From Siphonodentalium dalli (Eukaryota; Mollusca; Scaphopoda; Gadilida; Siphonodentaliidae), in assembly GCA_032622095.1 (NCBI GenBank), contig CP136066.1:108521319-108585318 (forward strand): a stretch of DNA of 64,000 bases, given 5' to 3'. A model generated the notes under the pieces. It was not told the origin of the DNA. It saw only the letters and a list, made by a program, of their open reading frames with translations, and searched no databases. The position numbers and the translations under genes are program-made. Shown here piece after piece: positions 1 through 10,913 of this stretch (positions are counted from its first letter, which is position 1; each line of letters begins with the position of its first letter).

Positions 1-1094
1 CTGGACAAGCCTGGATATAATTTTTTTTTGAGTGTCTGACAAAATGACAGGCACCAAAGATTCGGCGTCTGACATTTAAAAAGTGTGTCTGTCATTTACC
101 TGGTATCAATAAATAGCAGCAATTAGTTGTTTTTTAGCCCATTCCAATGCACAAATTAGATTCATTGATGTACCATGTTATGAATTATGGTGTTTTACAT
201 CACTTTTAGCTGAAGCTAAACGAAACAACGCTTAATTATATCACTTACTCAAGTTACTGAAACTATTAATGTCGATCAAATCGGAAAATTAGGATTACTA
301 TACGTGATCGGGACTTTTGCATACATTATGTACTGTGCTAAGTCACTGAACTGCCCATTGCTAATTTCAAATTGGCCGGATCGGATCAGATTAATCGGAA
401 GTTGTCCGATATAGTAGCGCAAAATAGTCCGCAGAAAAAATCCTACAACGTGCTTCCCCCAAGTAAACACGAGCACATGTTTCAAAACGCGGCGATTTAA
501 AAACTACCCGGTATGAATTTTTTCGGAATTTCTTCCGCTAAATCTCCAACTAACACCCTTAACTTGTGGAATATATTACAATTGTGCTGATTTAACTTGT
601 GACATCTCCGTGTATCTTACGTCAAACGAGAAAAACACGACGAAGTGTATTTCTTGGTTGGAGTTTCCCCCAGTGGCAGCCATTTTTGCTGGGTTTTTCA
701 CGTTCTAAAAATAGAAAGTCGTAAATAGTGCGGACGTGAAGGCAGCGATAATTCGCAGTTTGCGATCAATCATCAATCGCGGACAATTTAGGTTAGAGGT
801 TGCATTAAAATTACATTTATAGGTCCTGTATACGGAACGGATCATTAACATGTTTTCGGTAAAACGCGTTGTATTGGTGGGGGGATTTGATATTTAGTGC
901 ACGGTAGTGGTAATTGAATGTCTTTGCCGCGGATAATACATCTACTTGTTGTTTTCCTCTTAATTATATATTTTTTGTGAAGATAATGGGCGCCGGACAA
1001 ACTGACGGACGATAATAAGGCGGCGCCGGTCATCGGTGTATTTGGCTCGGTCAATGACCGTGTCCGACCTCTTATTATCCAGGCTTGTTGCAGG
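1..1094. other. Gene-free stretch, possible F-family relic at its start
   Basis: No convincing coding frame or RNA gene is visible. Bases 6-110 hold CAAGCCTGGATAT followed by two TGTCTGACA/TGTCTGTCATTT motifs. These resemble the termini of family F described further on, so a degraded F copy is possible. The rest is AT-rich and unassigned. Confidence 0.4.
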
Positions 1095-1102
1095 GTATGT
1101 AT

Positions 1103-1492
1103 CAGGGACCAGCCTAGGGGGCGACGTGGGCGAAATAGTCGCCCTGTGTGGCCGCAAGTCTCCTTGAAATGACGTCAGGGAGAAGTGGATGTCTCCCTAA
1201 AAAATAAAAAAAATAAAAAAAATAAATTTTTAGTTCAATTTTTAATCTCCCTGAAGAATTGGTGACTGGATGATCTACTGCTCAGCTTAACACTTCCAGT
1301 TTATCCTCACACATGTAGAAAATCTATTGTGGACAATAATAACAGCTAAAACAATCAGTTCTAATGAATAGTTACTAGCGACAAATAGTTGCACTAACGC
1401 TCCACTTCTCCCTGGTAAGCCCTCACTTCTCCTTATTTTTCCAAGAGGGAGAAGTCACTTCTCCCTATATTTTGACCCTAGGCTGGTCCCTG
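1103..1492. mobile_element. hAT-type MITE with perfect TIRs and 8-bp TSD
   Basis: The ends are a 17-bp perfect inverted repeat, CAGGGACCAGCCTAGGG at 1103-1119 and its complement at 1476-1492. Identical 8-bp direct repeats GTATGTAT lie immediately outside (1095-1102 and 1493-1500). The CAGGGNC start and the 8-bp duplication are the established hallmarks of the hAT superfamily. The 390-bp interior has no coding frame. It contains several GGGAGAAGT/ACTTCTCCC motifs that can pair with one another, plus A-rich tracts. It is a non-autonomous element that would need a transposase from elsewhere. Confidence 0.93.
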
Positions 1493-1618
1493 GTATGTAT
1501 TGGGGATGATAATCTAGTTTTTATTGTGGCCTTAATTAGCAATCTTCTGAAAAGCTTCAAATCCTTGTATTTTGAACAAAGTGTTAAGAAATGAGACCTG
1601 CAAAAACAGCAGTATCTA

Positions 1619-1799
1619 CAGTAATGGCCTAAATAATGGTCTCCTTAACCACAGCAGAATTATGGCTTGTTGCCATTCATCAGAAAGCTCTCAGTGAGAG
1701 CTTTCTGATGAATGGCAACAAGCCATAATTCCGACTAATTCCTGAAAAATTCCCATAATTCTGCTGTGGTTAAGGAGTCCATTATTTAGGGCATTACTG
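1619..1799. mobile_element. Family A hairpin MITE, copy 1
   Basis: The element runs from CAGTAATG to CATTACTG with TA on each side (1617-1618 and 1800-1801), the Tc1/mariner signature. Nearly the whole length is one palindrome. Its arms contain TTAACCACAGCAGAATTATG, and the centre is AGCTCTCAGTGAGAGCT. This copy has GG for CG in the left arm and the matching CC in the right arm. It is shorter than the ~213-bp form because part of the left arm is missing. It is non-coding. Confidence 0.9.
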
Positions 1800-1801
1800 T
1801 A

Positions 1802-3296
1802 TAAATACCAGAGTAAAGAATTTGCTAATAAGAAAATGGGACAAATAGATGGTAACTTCACAGATGTAAAACCACCGTGCATGAAGCCAACCAAATAATT
1901 TGCTCAGAAAGCTAATATCTCCTGATTATAGAAAAGAGGGGGGTACGTGTTGAAATGTTTATGGCTGAGTTAAGATCAGCTTGATATGAGTGCTATTATT
2001 CACTTGGGCCAGCATATATTCTCAACCTGGTAATCTATGTCGTAAATCTACTGTCTAATGTGAATGGCACACTTTTCTATCTGAGAGTAAAAAAAAACTA
2101 TCAGCAAACCCAATCAAGAAAATATTTGATCATGTTACCAAAGTGTGTAATATACGAAGCAGTGTTTCAAGGTAATAGACCTACTGTGTATTGTTTGTGG
2201 GTTGAGAATTTTATCACCGCTGTTCGGTGTGGAACTGTGCCAAATATTCACTGTTTTGGTGATGCAACATGGTTCACACCCACGTCATTTTTCTGGCTGT
2301 CAAGACGTTGCATAAGGAATCTTCAAACAACTGGGGAATGTTGCTCGAAGAACCCAAAGACAAGGCGGCAGGAATCTTCAGATAAAAGTATCTATTGGCT
2401 GCACTGAGGCAAACGAAGAGGAAAAAAGTTATATATTCTCAGAGGCAAATGCCATGCAGGAACATTCATGCAAAATTGAAATAAATTGCTATGGGCAATG
2501 TTTTAGTGTTGAGTTAATGAAGACCATCTTGATAAGCGGCAATTTTAACCCTTTAATGACTTGAGATTTCTTTTATTTATCTCGCATAAATTGGAGTTAC
2601 CCGGTCGCTACCAATAGCGCATTTACGCGAATTTGGGGGTGCATCTGGTATAACGGATGTACTTCTATTGTTTTGTTGCATTTATACCAAGTGGGTTCGG
2701 TTATTTCCGATAGAGTGCTGCTGGTGTGCGGTGACAATTTAGAAGAAAGGTCAGTCAAGTCATGCAGTTATATGAGTAGAGTCCAAGCCAGAATATACCA
2801 TTGAGGAATTCACTTTTGGTGGGATGGAATTGATATATGGTATATTTATTTACTATTGTATAATACTGTAGTAGTTCATGTTATTAGGTAGGGAACCGAA
2901 AGGTGATGTCATTTAATTCAGTTCTTTTAGTATCACAGTGGGGAATCATGTGGTATCGAGTTGATGAGTATCATGCTTTCAAAATGGCTGAGGTGATCGA
3001 AAAGCAACCAGAAATGAGTAAAAAGGTTATAAACTAGGATATGACATAAAACATAAATTAAAGCAAATCCAAGATGGCCACCAAGGCCATTTGGCCCCTA
3101 TAACCTTGAATGGGTTTCCATGGCGACTGGTGATAGGTCATTGTCATATACATCAACATGTGAAGTTTCAACTAAATACATCAATAATTACCTAATAGTC
3201 ATTCCAATACCCATATATACATAAAATACTGGGGGTTATGTCCGTGTGGCAGAGCGGCAGCAAAAGAGTTAAAGAGAATGCACTGACACAGTGTCT
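1802..3296. other. Unassigned AT-rich interval with an unrecognised ORF
   Basis: A 115-codon open frame on the plus strand (2060-2407) has no motif I recognise. It contains runs of aromatic and cysteine residues but no domain pattern, so I do not call it a gene. Two TTAA-type termini stand inside: TTAACCCTTTAATGAC near 2547 and the complement of TTAACTCTTTTGCTGCCGC near 3255-3272. They resemble ends of TTAA-targeting transposons, but their inner sequences do not pair well, so I do not join them into one element. Confidence 0.35.
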
Positions 3297-3383
3297 TTAA
3301 CCCTTTCATGATGGGAGCTGCGTCAGAATGCATCAGCAGTGTTTTCGCAAAATTTCAGGAAGCTCCAGAAATGGAAGGGTTAA
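3297..3383. mobile_element. Family B2 TTAA element, minimal copy
   Basis: TTAACCCTTTCATGATGGG at the left and CCAGAAATGGAAGGGTTAA at the right are imperfect inverted ends bounded by TTAA. This 87-bp copy lacks the two inner palindromes seen in longer B2 copies (for example 35229-35508). TTAA duplication and CCCTTT termini fit piggyBac-like elements, though Kolobok elements also use TTAA. Confidence 0.75.
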
Positions 3384-3730
3384 GCTTGACCATAACAGTT
3401 ACATTCCTACTCACTAATTCTTAGAGGCTCTGGAGCAGGAGTGGGTGGGTGCTGATCTTTTTTTCACTAAATGTATCTATTTGAAAAGTACATGTAGCAC
3501 GATGCCAAACAAAAAGAAATTATCACTGCCCATTATTTTAAATAATGGCCTGCAACCACTATCACATAATTGGAATGTTGTACATATGCACAGAAGCATT
3601 GAATTTTAAATAAGCCTATACTTTTCATCTTCCACAGTAACAAATATTGGAGAATTAACCAATGTGCAGAAGAGGAATGAACTGTCAATTAAATTCCGAT
3701 GCTTGAATGCTCATCAGGCTCCAAATCAAT

Positions 3731-3875
3731 AGTAATACTCTAATTAATCGACTCCTTAACCACAGCAGAATTATGGGTAACTTTTCAGGATTTAGTCGGA
3801 AATATGGCTTGTTGCCATTCATCGGAAAGCTCTCGCTGAGAGCTTTCCGATGAATGGCAACAAGCCATATTTCCC
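3731..3875. mobile_element. Family A hairpin MITE, copy 2 (3' truncated)
   Basis: The left arm and central hairpin of family A are intact (AGTAATACTC to the GCCATATTTCC of the returning arm). The sequence then switches to the host tandem unit, so the outer half of the right arm is missing. The left arm carries the TAATTAATCG variant also seen at 10914 and 35560. It sits inside unit 1 of the 650-bp tandem array. Confidence 0.85.
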
Positions 3876-5573
3876 GGTGATCGGAAGATGAGATATAACA
3901 AATATTTTTGGGAAAGGATTTCAACCGATGTTGTTGATATTTCACTGAAAACTTACTTTCTTAATTATAATTCACTGTATTTTTAGTCGTTGTTACAAAT
4001 GTTCACTGTATTCTATTTTCGGCTTCATTACATGATGTTGTGCAGGGATGAAATTTTGTTTTGTGTTATCTATAAATTCTACAAAATATTCTGGGATCAC
4101 AAAGAGATATGCAGGGAATGTTTTCCTGAGTATCATGACAATCTGGATTGGGTGGGTGTAAATATAATTTTGGTCACTTCCGGTTTTTTGTTTGCATACA
4201 TTAGAATCAAAATTACATAAGACACATTTAAATTGTTGATAATTAATTGGTAAACTTTATATATTTGTAATTTCACCCCAAGATAAAAATAAAATAAGGA
4301 ATAAACTTGGTTTAATTCACCACAGGGTAATAACATACACTTTCAGATTCCACAGTAACAAATATTGGAGTTTATCCCAGGTGCAGAAGAGGGAGGAACA
4401 TTATATATATATATAACTGTCAATTAAATTCCAATGCTCGAGTGCTCATCAAGCTTCAATTCAATATGGAAGTTAGAAGTCATGCAAGTACATCACCTGA
4501 TAAAATACAATCACATTTACATTGCAGCCCTGAGTTCAGAATATGAGATATAAAACATATTTTTGGCAAATTATTTCAACCGATGTTGTTGATATTTTGC
4601 TGAACGTACTTTGTTAATTATACCTGGCTGTATTTTTAGTCTTTGTTACAAATGTTCACTGCATTATACTTTTGGCTTCATTACATGATGTTGTGCAGGG
4701 AAGAAATTTTGTTTTGTGTTATCTATAAATTCTATGAAGTATTCTGGGATCACAAAGAGATATGCAGTGAATGTTTTCCTGATTATAGTGTCAATCTGGA
4801 TTGGATGGGTGTAGATATTATTTTGGTAACTTCCGGTTTTCTTTGCATATATTAGAATCAAAACTACATAAGACACATTTAAATTGTTGATAATTGATCG
4901 GTAAAGTTTAAATATTCATAATTTCACCCCAAGATCAAAATAAAAGTATGAATAATCATGGTTTCAAATCACCACAGGGTAATAAATAACACTTTCAGAT
5001 TCCACAGTAACAAATATTGGAAATTTATCCCAGGTGCAGAAGATGGAGGAACATTACTGTCAATTAAATTCCAATGCTTGAGTGCTTGTCAAAAGTACGT
5101 CACCTACTAAAATACAATCACATATTCATTGCTGCCCCGAGTTCAGAATATCAGATAAAAAAACTATTTTTGGCAAATTATTTCAACCGATGTTGTTGAT
5201 ATTTTGCTGAATGTAGTTTGTTAATTATACTTCACTGTATTTTTAGTCATTTACAAATGTTCACTGCATTTCGGTGAACATTTGTTCACTACTTTCGGCT
5301 TCATTACATGATGTTGTGCAGAGATGAAATTTTGTTTTGTGTTGTCTATAACGTATTCTCGGATCACAAATAGATATGCAGTGAATGTTTTCCTGAGTAT
5401 CATGTCAATCTGGATTGGATGTAAAAATTATTTTCATCACTTTCGGTTTTATTTGCAAATATTAGAATCAATTTATTACATAAGACACATTTAAATTGTT
5501 GATAAATAATAAGTAAAATTCATATATTTGTAATTTCACCCAAGATCAAAATAAAATAATGAATAAACATGGT

Positions 5574-5772
5574 TTAAACCTTCCATGACGGGAGCTTCAC
5601 ATATATAAGAGAATTAATGCATTGGCCTAACAATATATATCTTGACCTTGTAAGTCAGTGCATTCTCTTATATATGTGAGGCTCTCTATGGGAGACTCGG
5701 ATATATAAGAGAATGCACTGGCAAAGGATCTTTAATGCTGCACCAGCGCAACTCCGGTCATGAAAGGCTTAA
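5574..5772. mobile_element. Family B2 TTAA element inside the tandem array
   Basis: TTAA stands at both limits. Inside are inverted CCATGACGGGAGC and the partner CTCCGGTCATGAAAGG. The interior has two TCTTATATAT hairpin segments separated by a spacer with CTTGACCTTGTAAG. In other B2 copies the spacer reads CTTACAAGGTCAAGGTAAAT, so this copy is in the opposite orientation. It interrupts unit 3 of the 650-bp array and explains that unit's excess length. Confidence 0.8.
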
Positions 5773-6055
5773 AATCACCACTGGGTAATATTAATATACT
5801 TTCAGCTTCCACAGTAACAAATATTGTTGATTTGTCCCAGACACAAAGGCAGGGAGGAACTGTCAATTAAATTCCGATGCTGGAGCACTCATCAAGCTCC
5901 GAATCAATATTGAAGTTAGAGGCTAAGTACCATCTACTGATAAAATAGAATTAAATTTTCATTGCAGCGCTGATATGGCACTGAATAAGTGGAATAAGTG
6001 TCTATGTTTCATGGCTGTAAATTGATCTACATTGGTGAAAGTTATTTTTAGTGAG

Positions 6056-6310
6056 TTAACCCTTGATGTACTATTAAAATACTCATTGACGAGTAGTTAT
6101 CCCTTCATGTTCATATAATATTAAGTTCAACAAAAAACCAAATTCCCACCAAAGAATATGATTCCTTCTGCGATTAATTGTATTATTTTTTCGTCATACT
6201 GTCGACTGTTGTCTGCTGCTCATTTTTAGCTCTTCTAATGAATAATAGACCCTTCAAATATTGACTTTTACAGCTAAATGGGATAATCCATTTAGTATAG
6301 AAAGGTTTAA
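6056..6310 (+). mobile_element. Family C TTAA element, copy 1
   Basis: TTAA flanks a ~250-bp element that starts CCCTTGATGTACTATT, continues with ACTCATTGACGAGTAGTT, and ends TCCATTTAGTATAGAAAGG. Family C copies carry an internal arm GTTCAACAAACAACC near the middle and a TCATCTG...CATTTTT segment. There is no coding frame. The termini fit a piggyBac-like non-autonomous family. Confidence 0.8.
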
Positions 6311-6349
6311 AATTAGGTTTGTTTAATGGGGTTTATGATTGTTTTAGGC

Positions 6350-6780
6350 CATGTGGAAGTGGGACCAACTGACCCAGGGACAACCCAACCCAGGGACAAC
6401 CCGACACAGGTTTATTTTGGGTCGGGTTGTCCCAATTTTCTGGGTTGGGTTGTCCCACATTTTAATTAAATATTTTTTATCGTATTCACAATTTTTTCTT
6501 CATATTTTCTTTGAATTGTAAAATACACATTTTAAAATGTAAAAGACTGCTTGAACCACATGGGCTTGTAATGCACTCCGCCGAAGCATTCCCCCACCTG
6601 CACTGCCCTTATGTGCGTAAATAAATAGATATGGGAAAATACAGTCCTGGATCTAGAGTAATCAAGAAACTTATAATGATAAGTTATATTTTATCCCTAT
6701 AATATGTGCATCGGGTTGTCCTGGGTCAAATGGGTAGGGTTGTCTATGGGTTAGATGGTCCGGTTCCTGCCATATCACAA
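6350..6780. repeat. Short tandem GGGACAACCC/GGGTTGTCCC repeats
   Basis: Between about 6360 and 6455 the sequence repeats GGGACAACCC motifs and then their complement GGGTTGTCCC, giving a run able to fold back on itself. Related GGGTTGTCC motifs reappear at about 6714-6745, ending GGTCCGGTTCC near 6765. This suggests a repeat with inverted ends GTGGGACCAACTGACCCAGG and GGGTTAGATGGTCCGGTTCC. No coding frame is seen. Confidence 0.5.
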
Positions 6781-6948
6781 GATCAGTTTTACAGGTGGGA
6801 GAAAGACAGTGCAGAAGGTTGAAATACAATTAAATTTATATTGCAAACCTAAGATGTACTAAATAAGAGTATAACAGTAAATAAATCTTAATTGGTGAAT
6901 GTTTTCTCTCATGGAATAAAATTCAGTTGGAAACATTAAGGTTCAGAG

Positions 6949-6966
6949 GGGGGGGGGGGGGGGGGC
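6949..6966. repeat. Poly-G tract (~18 nt)
   Basis: An uninterrupted run of about 18 G residues lies just upstream of the family C element at 7007. It is a plain homopolymer prone to length change and to G-quadruplex formation. Confidence 0.9.
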
Positions 6967-7006
6967 TATATATACAGTGTACACTTCCAAATACTATGTC
7001 CCTCTA

Positions 7007-7270
7007 TTAACCTTTTCTATACTAAATACTCATTAACGAGTAGTTCCCTTAGGAAATGTTCATATAATATGTTCAACAAACGACCTGGAACTAATTATTA
7101 TATGAACATTTACCACCAATGAATAAGAATCATTCTGATATGGCATAATCTGTTTTTCTGTCTGTCATCTGATTTTATTACATGAACACCCCTCCAGAGG
7201 AATAATAAACCATTCCGATGTATACTTTTAAAATGGAATGGGATAATCCATTTAGTGTAGAATGGGTTAA
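7007..7270 (+). mobile_element. Family C TTAA element, copy 2 (complete)
   Basis: TTAACCTTTTCTATACTAAA at the left pairs with CCATTTAGTGTAGAATGGG then TTAA at the right. The interior has ACTCATTAACGAGTAG, a central stem of TATAATATGTTCAACAAA-type sequence against ATTATTATATGAACATT, and the TCTGTCTGTCATCTG block shared by all C copies. It is 264 bp including the TTAA sites and is the best-preserved C copy in the window. Confidence 0.87.
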
Positions 7271-8375
7271 TAAGTAAAGTGGGAGATGGCAGTACAAGTT
7301 ACATGTATTATACAATTGTGAAGATGCTTGCTTTGTATTCAAATTTCATTGAGCACATAATTTGCTTTCATTGACAACAATTTAAGCAAATAAAGGTTGT
7401 CACATCATATGTCTATTAATAAGCTGTTTGTTAACATGCTGTGAGATGTGAAATTTTTATGTTACACATGTGATAACATCATAACAATATAGTCCTCTCT
7501 TCCTCAAATGAATGAAAATACATAAATACCCTGCCTTACAAGAGCAATTTTGACAGGAGTGATATTTAACCCTTGTAAATTATCTGAGGGGTGCATTTTA
7601 CGCCCGCCAGTGCACATATTTTCAATGCATATCATTTAAAGTTATTCATCTTTTCTTCTTGAATAAAATGGTTTACCATGAATAGTAAATTTATACTCTT
7701 CCCACCCACATCTCTTGTAACATGGAGATTGTTTTAAAAAAATGGTTTACTATACATATTATTGATATTGTCTTACAATGCTTACAGTTCACATAGGCAG
7801 TTTTGACAGGAGCAAGTGTTAGCATCTGTAAACTGAAGATTTCCAGTTTGAACAGGTACAGGAATCAGGGAGCTAAATGTGTTCCAGAGTCGGGGAGCGA
7901 GTACACCGTGTAATGCTAAAGGTTAAGGTAACTGAAGAATGACCTTCACCTGATACATGTGACACGTTATTAAAGGATGACATCGTGTTTATTTGATTTG
8001 TACATTATATCTAAGTAATTCAAACTGGTGAATTAATGGGGGAATGGATTTTTGTGAGTGGGAAATTTAATTAACTAGCTGCTGTAGTTCTGGGTTTTTC
8101 CAGACCAAATTTGGCTGTGGGATATAGCCCTGTCGTACACTTGGGGATTTATTTAAAAAAGTAAACACATGACCTAGAATTTTTCTTGCATTTTCGTGAT
8201 CAACTGGGGTCAATCTAGCTGGGTAAACACCGCTGGAATAGCCTGTAGGCTTCAATTCAGAGAATTCGGTCGAAACGTTAACACTGTCGCCTAAGGGAAA
8301 CCATTTAGTTCAGTGATTCCTTAAATTACACTTCCACCAGTCTCCTGTGAATTTAAGCACTGATAAATTTTATTG
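7271..8375. other. Unassigned AT-rich interval
   Basis: No recognisable gene or well-bounded repeat. A TTAACCCTTGTAAATTATC motif near 7567 resembles the terminus of a TTAA element, but no matching far end was found. GTTTTGACAGGAGC near 7800 echoes ATTTTGACAGGAGTG near 7549, a weak direct repeat of ~250-bp spacing. Confidence 0.4.
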
Positions 8376-8383
8376 AAGAATAT

Positions 8384-8825
8384 CAAGCCTGCAAATAATG
8401 TGTCTGACATTTGCAGAATGAGGTCCTCAGAGGGTGAATTTAGTGATGCTATCCCACATTGTTGGCTAGCATCACCAAACTCACCCTCTGGGAACCTCAT
8501 GCTGCTTAGGCCTCAACTGCTATGGGGGACCTAGGATCAGATTGAAGTTCCCATTTGAAGTTGTTGATGTTCACCCATTTGTCACCTCGATTATGCATTT
8601 TATCTTCTGCAAATTAGGGATATAGAAACTTCCCAGAAGAGAAAATGTAACTAATACAATGTTAATTTGAGACTATTGATACTTCCCAGAAGATGAGGCC
8701 TAAGCAGAATGAGGTCCCCAGAGGGTGAATTTGGTGATGCTAGCCCACTGTGTGGGGTAGCATCACCTATTCACCTTCTGGGGGATCTCATTCTGCAAAT
8801 GATAGACACACTATTTGCAGGCTTG
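8384..8825. mobile_element. Family F composite hAT-like element, copy 1
   Basis: The TIRs are CAAGCCTGCAAATA at the left and TATTTGCAGGCTTG at the right. An 8-bp direct repeat AAGAATAT lies outside each end (8376-8383, 8826-8833). The element has two long hairpins, one near each end, both built from CAGAATGAGGTCC..GAGGGTGAATTTRGTGATGCTA and its complement. A ~180-bp spacer with GATTATGCATTTTATCTTCTG separates them. The 8-bp TSD and C/G-terminal TIRs fit hAT. There is no coding frame; the short frames here follow the palindromes. Confidence 0.9.
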
Positions 8826-8931
8826 AAGAATATACAGATGAAGTACGGAACAATAAATTGAAAGCCTTCAATTTCATTTATGAGACTATTTTGTTTGAAA
8901 TAATTTCCAACATACTTATTTTCGATATCCT

Positions 8932-9055
8932 TTAGTGTTTCTCTGTCTGACATCTGCTTCTATTATCTGAACATCCCTGAAAATGAAGAATGGACCTTTA
9001 AAATACTTACTTCTAGATCAAAATGGGAGAATCTATTGAGCATTAAAGGGTAATA
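8932..9055 (+). mobile_element. Family C fragment (3' part)
   Basis: The TCTGTCTGACATCTGCTTC block, an AACATCCCTGAAAATGAAG block and a terminal TTGAGCATTAAAGGGTAA match the right half of family C. The left half is missing and the end TTAA is degraded to GTAA. Confidence 0.6.
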
Positions 9056-9284
9056 TATATTTACCTGATATACATGTATATGAGTTGAGCTTCTGTAACT
9101 GATTCAAAATGTACTGGTTGAGAATGTCAAGGTTATAAAATTTGAAACCATCGTCAGGGAGATTATGGCAAAGGCTTTATTCCTCGTGATATAATTCCCA
9201 TCAATTCAGGGAAGCGGGGACGGAGCTTTCCAATCCTCTGAGGCATCATGGGAATGTGATTCTGTGGATATAAAGTTTGATCAT

Positions 9285-9569
9285 GTCAGTCTGACGTCCT
9301 TGTGTAATTCAAATTAAGGGATAAATAAGAACGATTCAATTACGCTGTCACCAACAGCCCACAGACAATCTCGATGGATTATGTAGAATCCCCAGACAAT
9401 CTTTGAACCCTTTCAAGTAGGTACATTTGAACCATAACATGATATTGAAGCAAATAGTACCATGATGTACATGTATAAACCTTTAGAAATTATCTTTCTC
9501 AGATTTCATTGTATTCAAGATGAGAAGACAAAAGGATGTTGCTCCTCAGCATGTACATGCCAAAGTTGA
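9285..9569 (+). repeat. Repeat P, copy 1
   Basis: This segment is shared with 10425-11452 and 12765-12965. Shared blocks include CAATTACGCTGTC, AGCCCACAGACAATCTCGAT, GAACCCTTTCAAGTAGGTA and, at the far end, AAGACAAAAGGATGTTG followed by GCATGTACATGCC. It has no coding frame and its true ends are not defined. A B1 element begins at its right edge, at TTAA. Confidence 0.75.
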
Positions 9570-9955
9570 TTAACCCTTTACCCAACAGAAGGGCCCTGTG
9601 CCAATGCATTCTCTTATATATGCGAGTCGACCATAGGTCGCCTCGCATATATAAGAGAATGCATTGGCTTAACACATTAAAAATTATAAAATTGTTAAAG
9701 AATGTAAGAAAAAATGGTAATTTTTTTTTTTTTTTAGGCCAATGCATTCTCTTATATATGCGAGGCGACCTATGGTCGACTCGCATATATACAAGAATGC
9801 ATTGGCACAGGGCATAACTGTAACTATCACAATGTGGTCAAGGAGCCAGTTCCAATGATATCCATATTTGTATGGTTCTATTGAGACAGAGACAGACCGA
9901 AGATATTTTAGGCTGTTGCAGCTTTATTTGGCCGGTTTGTTGGGTAAAGGGTTAA
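9570..9955 (+). mobile_element. Family B1 TTAA element, copy 1
   Basis: TTAACCCTTTACCCAACA and its complement TGTTGGGTAAAGGGTTAA bound a 386-bp element with TTAA target sites. Two near-perfect ~66-bp palindromes, each CCAATGCATTCTCTTATATA folding back through a GGTCGAC/GTCGACC core, are separated by a T-rich spacer. They are followed by ~130 bp of single-copy right arm. A near-identical twin lies at 62518-62917. Reading frames across it come from the palindromes. It is probably piggyBac-like and non-autonomous. Confidence 0.92.
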
Positions 9956-10020
9956 TTACAATTTTTTGGCAAAACTTTTGGCAAAAATATTTCAGTCTAA
10001 TTTCAATGTTGTAATATAGC

Positions 10021-10080
10021 ATTCAGAAGAAGGCAATCATCAGGATACTTCGTTCCCACAATGTACTGAATTTACCATGT
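10021..10080 (+). pseudogene. Possible relic of a non-LTR retrotransposon reverse transcriptase
   Basis: Frame 1 from 10021 reads IQKKAIIRILRSHNVL. This resembles the conserved QKKAIRII..SH.. region near the C-terminus of many LINE (jockey/CR1/L2-like) reverse transcriptases. The match is short and no flanking RT or endonuclease motif is visible, so this is at best a small decayed fragment. Chance similarity cannot be excluded without a protein search. Confidence 0.3.
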
Positions 10081-10571
10081 TCTCGACGTCAATTCATTCA
10101 AAATTTCAACATGATACATGGTGATTATATGAGGGGGTGGGGACTTTGAGGTGTTTATATAAATATAATATAAATAATAGTACACATGTATTAGTGTTGA
10201 ATATTTGAAAGATCGTCTCCATAAATGTGTAATAAGTTAGACAAAAATTAAAATGAAACTTAATTCAGACCACAACTGAGAGGAATGTACAAATTTTAGC
10301 CTGTTACGATATGTCACTACAACAATACATTATGAACAGTTATGCAAGTTAATATGATAAAAATTCAAAGATATTATTACTTTATTAAAGTTCTTATTGA
10401 CTTAGAGCAAACAAATTTAATATAATTTTGATCATGTAGTCTGACATCCTTTTGCAATTCAAATAAAGGGATAAAAACGATTCAATTACGCTGTCTCTAG
10501 CAGCCCACAAACAATCTCGATGGGTTACGTAGAATCGCCAGACATATTATGAACCCTTTCAAGTAGGTATC

Positions 10572-10881
10572 GGGGGCCTCGGTGGCTCAATCGGTTAGGG
10601 GTACCACTCCAAGCCGTTTCGCCCTCCAGCGCTGGTGATATGGGTTCAAATCCACATGTTTCCATCGAGGACTTTGTAACTCGAAATCGTTATCTGGTGG
10701 AGTTGCCAGTTACTCGCCGATGGCCGGTGGTTTGCCGCACATGGTTGACGAGTTTATCAGCCATTGAAATCACTGTCAAATTAGTCGCAAGTGTGCCGAT
10801 TTCCTCCACCACTAAAACTGGCAATGTCGTGATATGGCCTTAGTGGCTAAAGTGACAATAAACCCCAATCAATCAATCAAT
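10572..10881 (+). mobile_element. tRNA-derived SINE with (AATC)n tail
   Basis: The head GGGGGCCTCGGTGGCTCAAT contains a pol III A box (TGGCTCAATCGG), and a B box GGTTCAAATCC lies at 10643-10653, the normal spacing for a tRNA-derived head. A ~200-bp body includes GCCGGTGGTTTGCCGCAC and TTTCCTCCACCACTAAAACT. The tail is AATC repeated. The target-site duplication CAAGTAGGTATC is present at 10560-10571 and 10882-10893. The body resembles SINE bodies common in molluscs; membership of the Meta-domain group is possible but untested. The 67-codon frame in it is spurious. Confidence 0.9.
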
Positions 10882-10913
10882 CAAGTAGGTATCATAATAC
10901 GACAAAACATATA

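Larger units (their letters stand above)
3633..5985 (+). repeat. Tandem array of a ~650-bp unit, about 3.3 copies
   Basis: The anchor CACAGTAACAAATATTG recurs at 3633, 4351, 5003 and 5810. After removing a MITE relic from unit 1 and a 199-bp TTAA element from unit 3, the spacings reduce to roughly 575, 652 and 608 bp. Each unit also carries AAATTCCRATGCT, TTTCAACCGATGTTGTTGAT and GGCTTCATTACATGATGTTG. Units 1 and 2 hold similar short frames (3999-4220 and 4652-4855), but their codon differences look neutral and unit 3 is disrupted. I therefore treat the array as non-coding local satellite. Fragments related to its end recur near 6780-6900. Confidence 0.85.

Noticed and set aside
2547-3272. 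One TTAA element joining the TTAACCCTTTAATGAC and GCGGCAGCAAAAGAGTTAA ends
   Set aside because: Only the first ~9 bases match as inverted repeats; inner sequences do not pair, so they more likely belong to separate degraded elements.
3999-4855. Similar short ORFs in tandem units 1 and 2 as a conserved small gene
   Set aside because: Aligned codons show about a dozen amino-acid-changing differences against four silent ones, close to the neutral expectation. The reading frames then diverge by a frameshift near the end, and unit 3 has rearranged and stop-containing sequence. The longer apparent starts rely on a TTG codon.
9499-9817. Mirror ORFs of 93-95 codons on both strands
   Set aside because: Both are read through the two B1 palindromes, so the same peptide appears on both strands and again at 62.5 kb and in B2 copies.
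10572-10881. A functional tRNA gene at the SINE head
   Set aside because: A and B boxes are present, but the acceptor, D and anticodon stems cannot be closed into a normal cloverleaf. The sequence continues into a SINE body with an AATC tail and target-site duplication.
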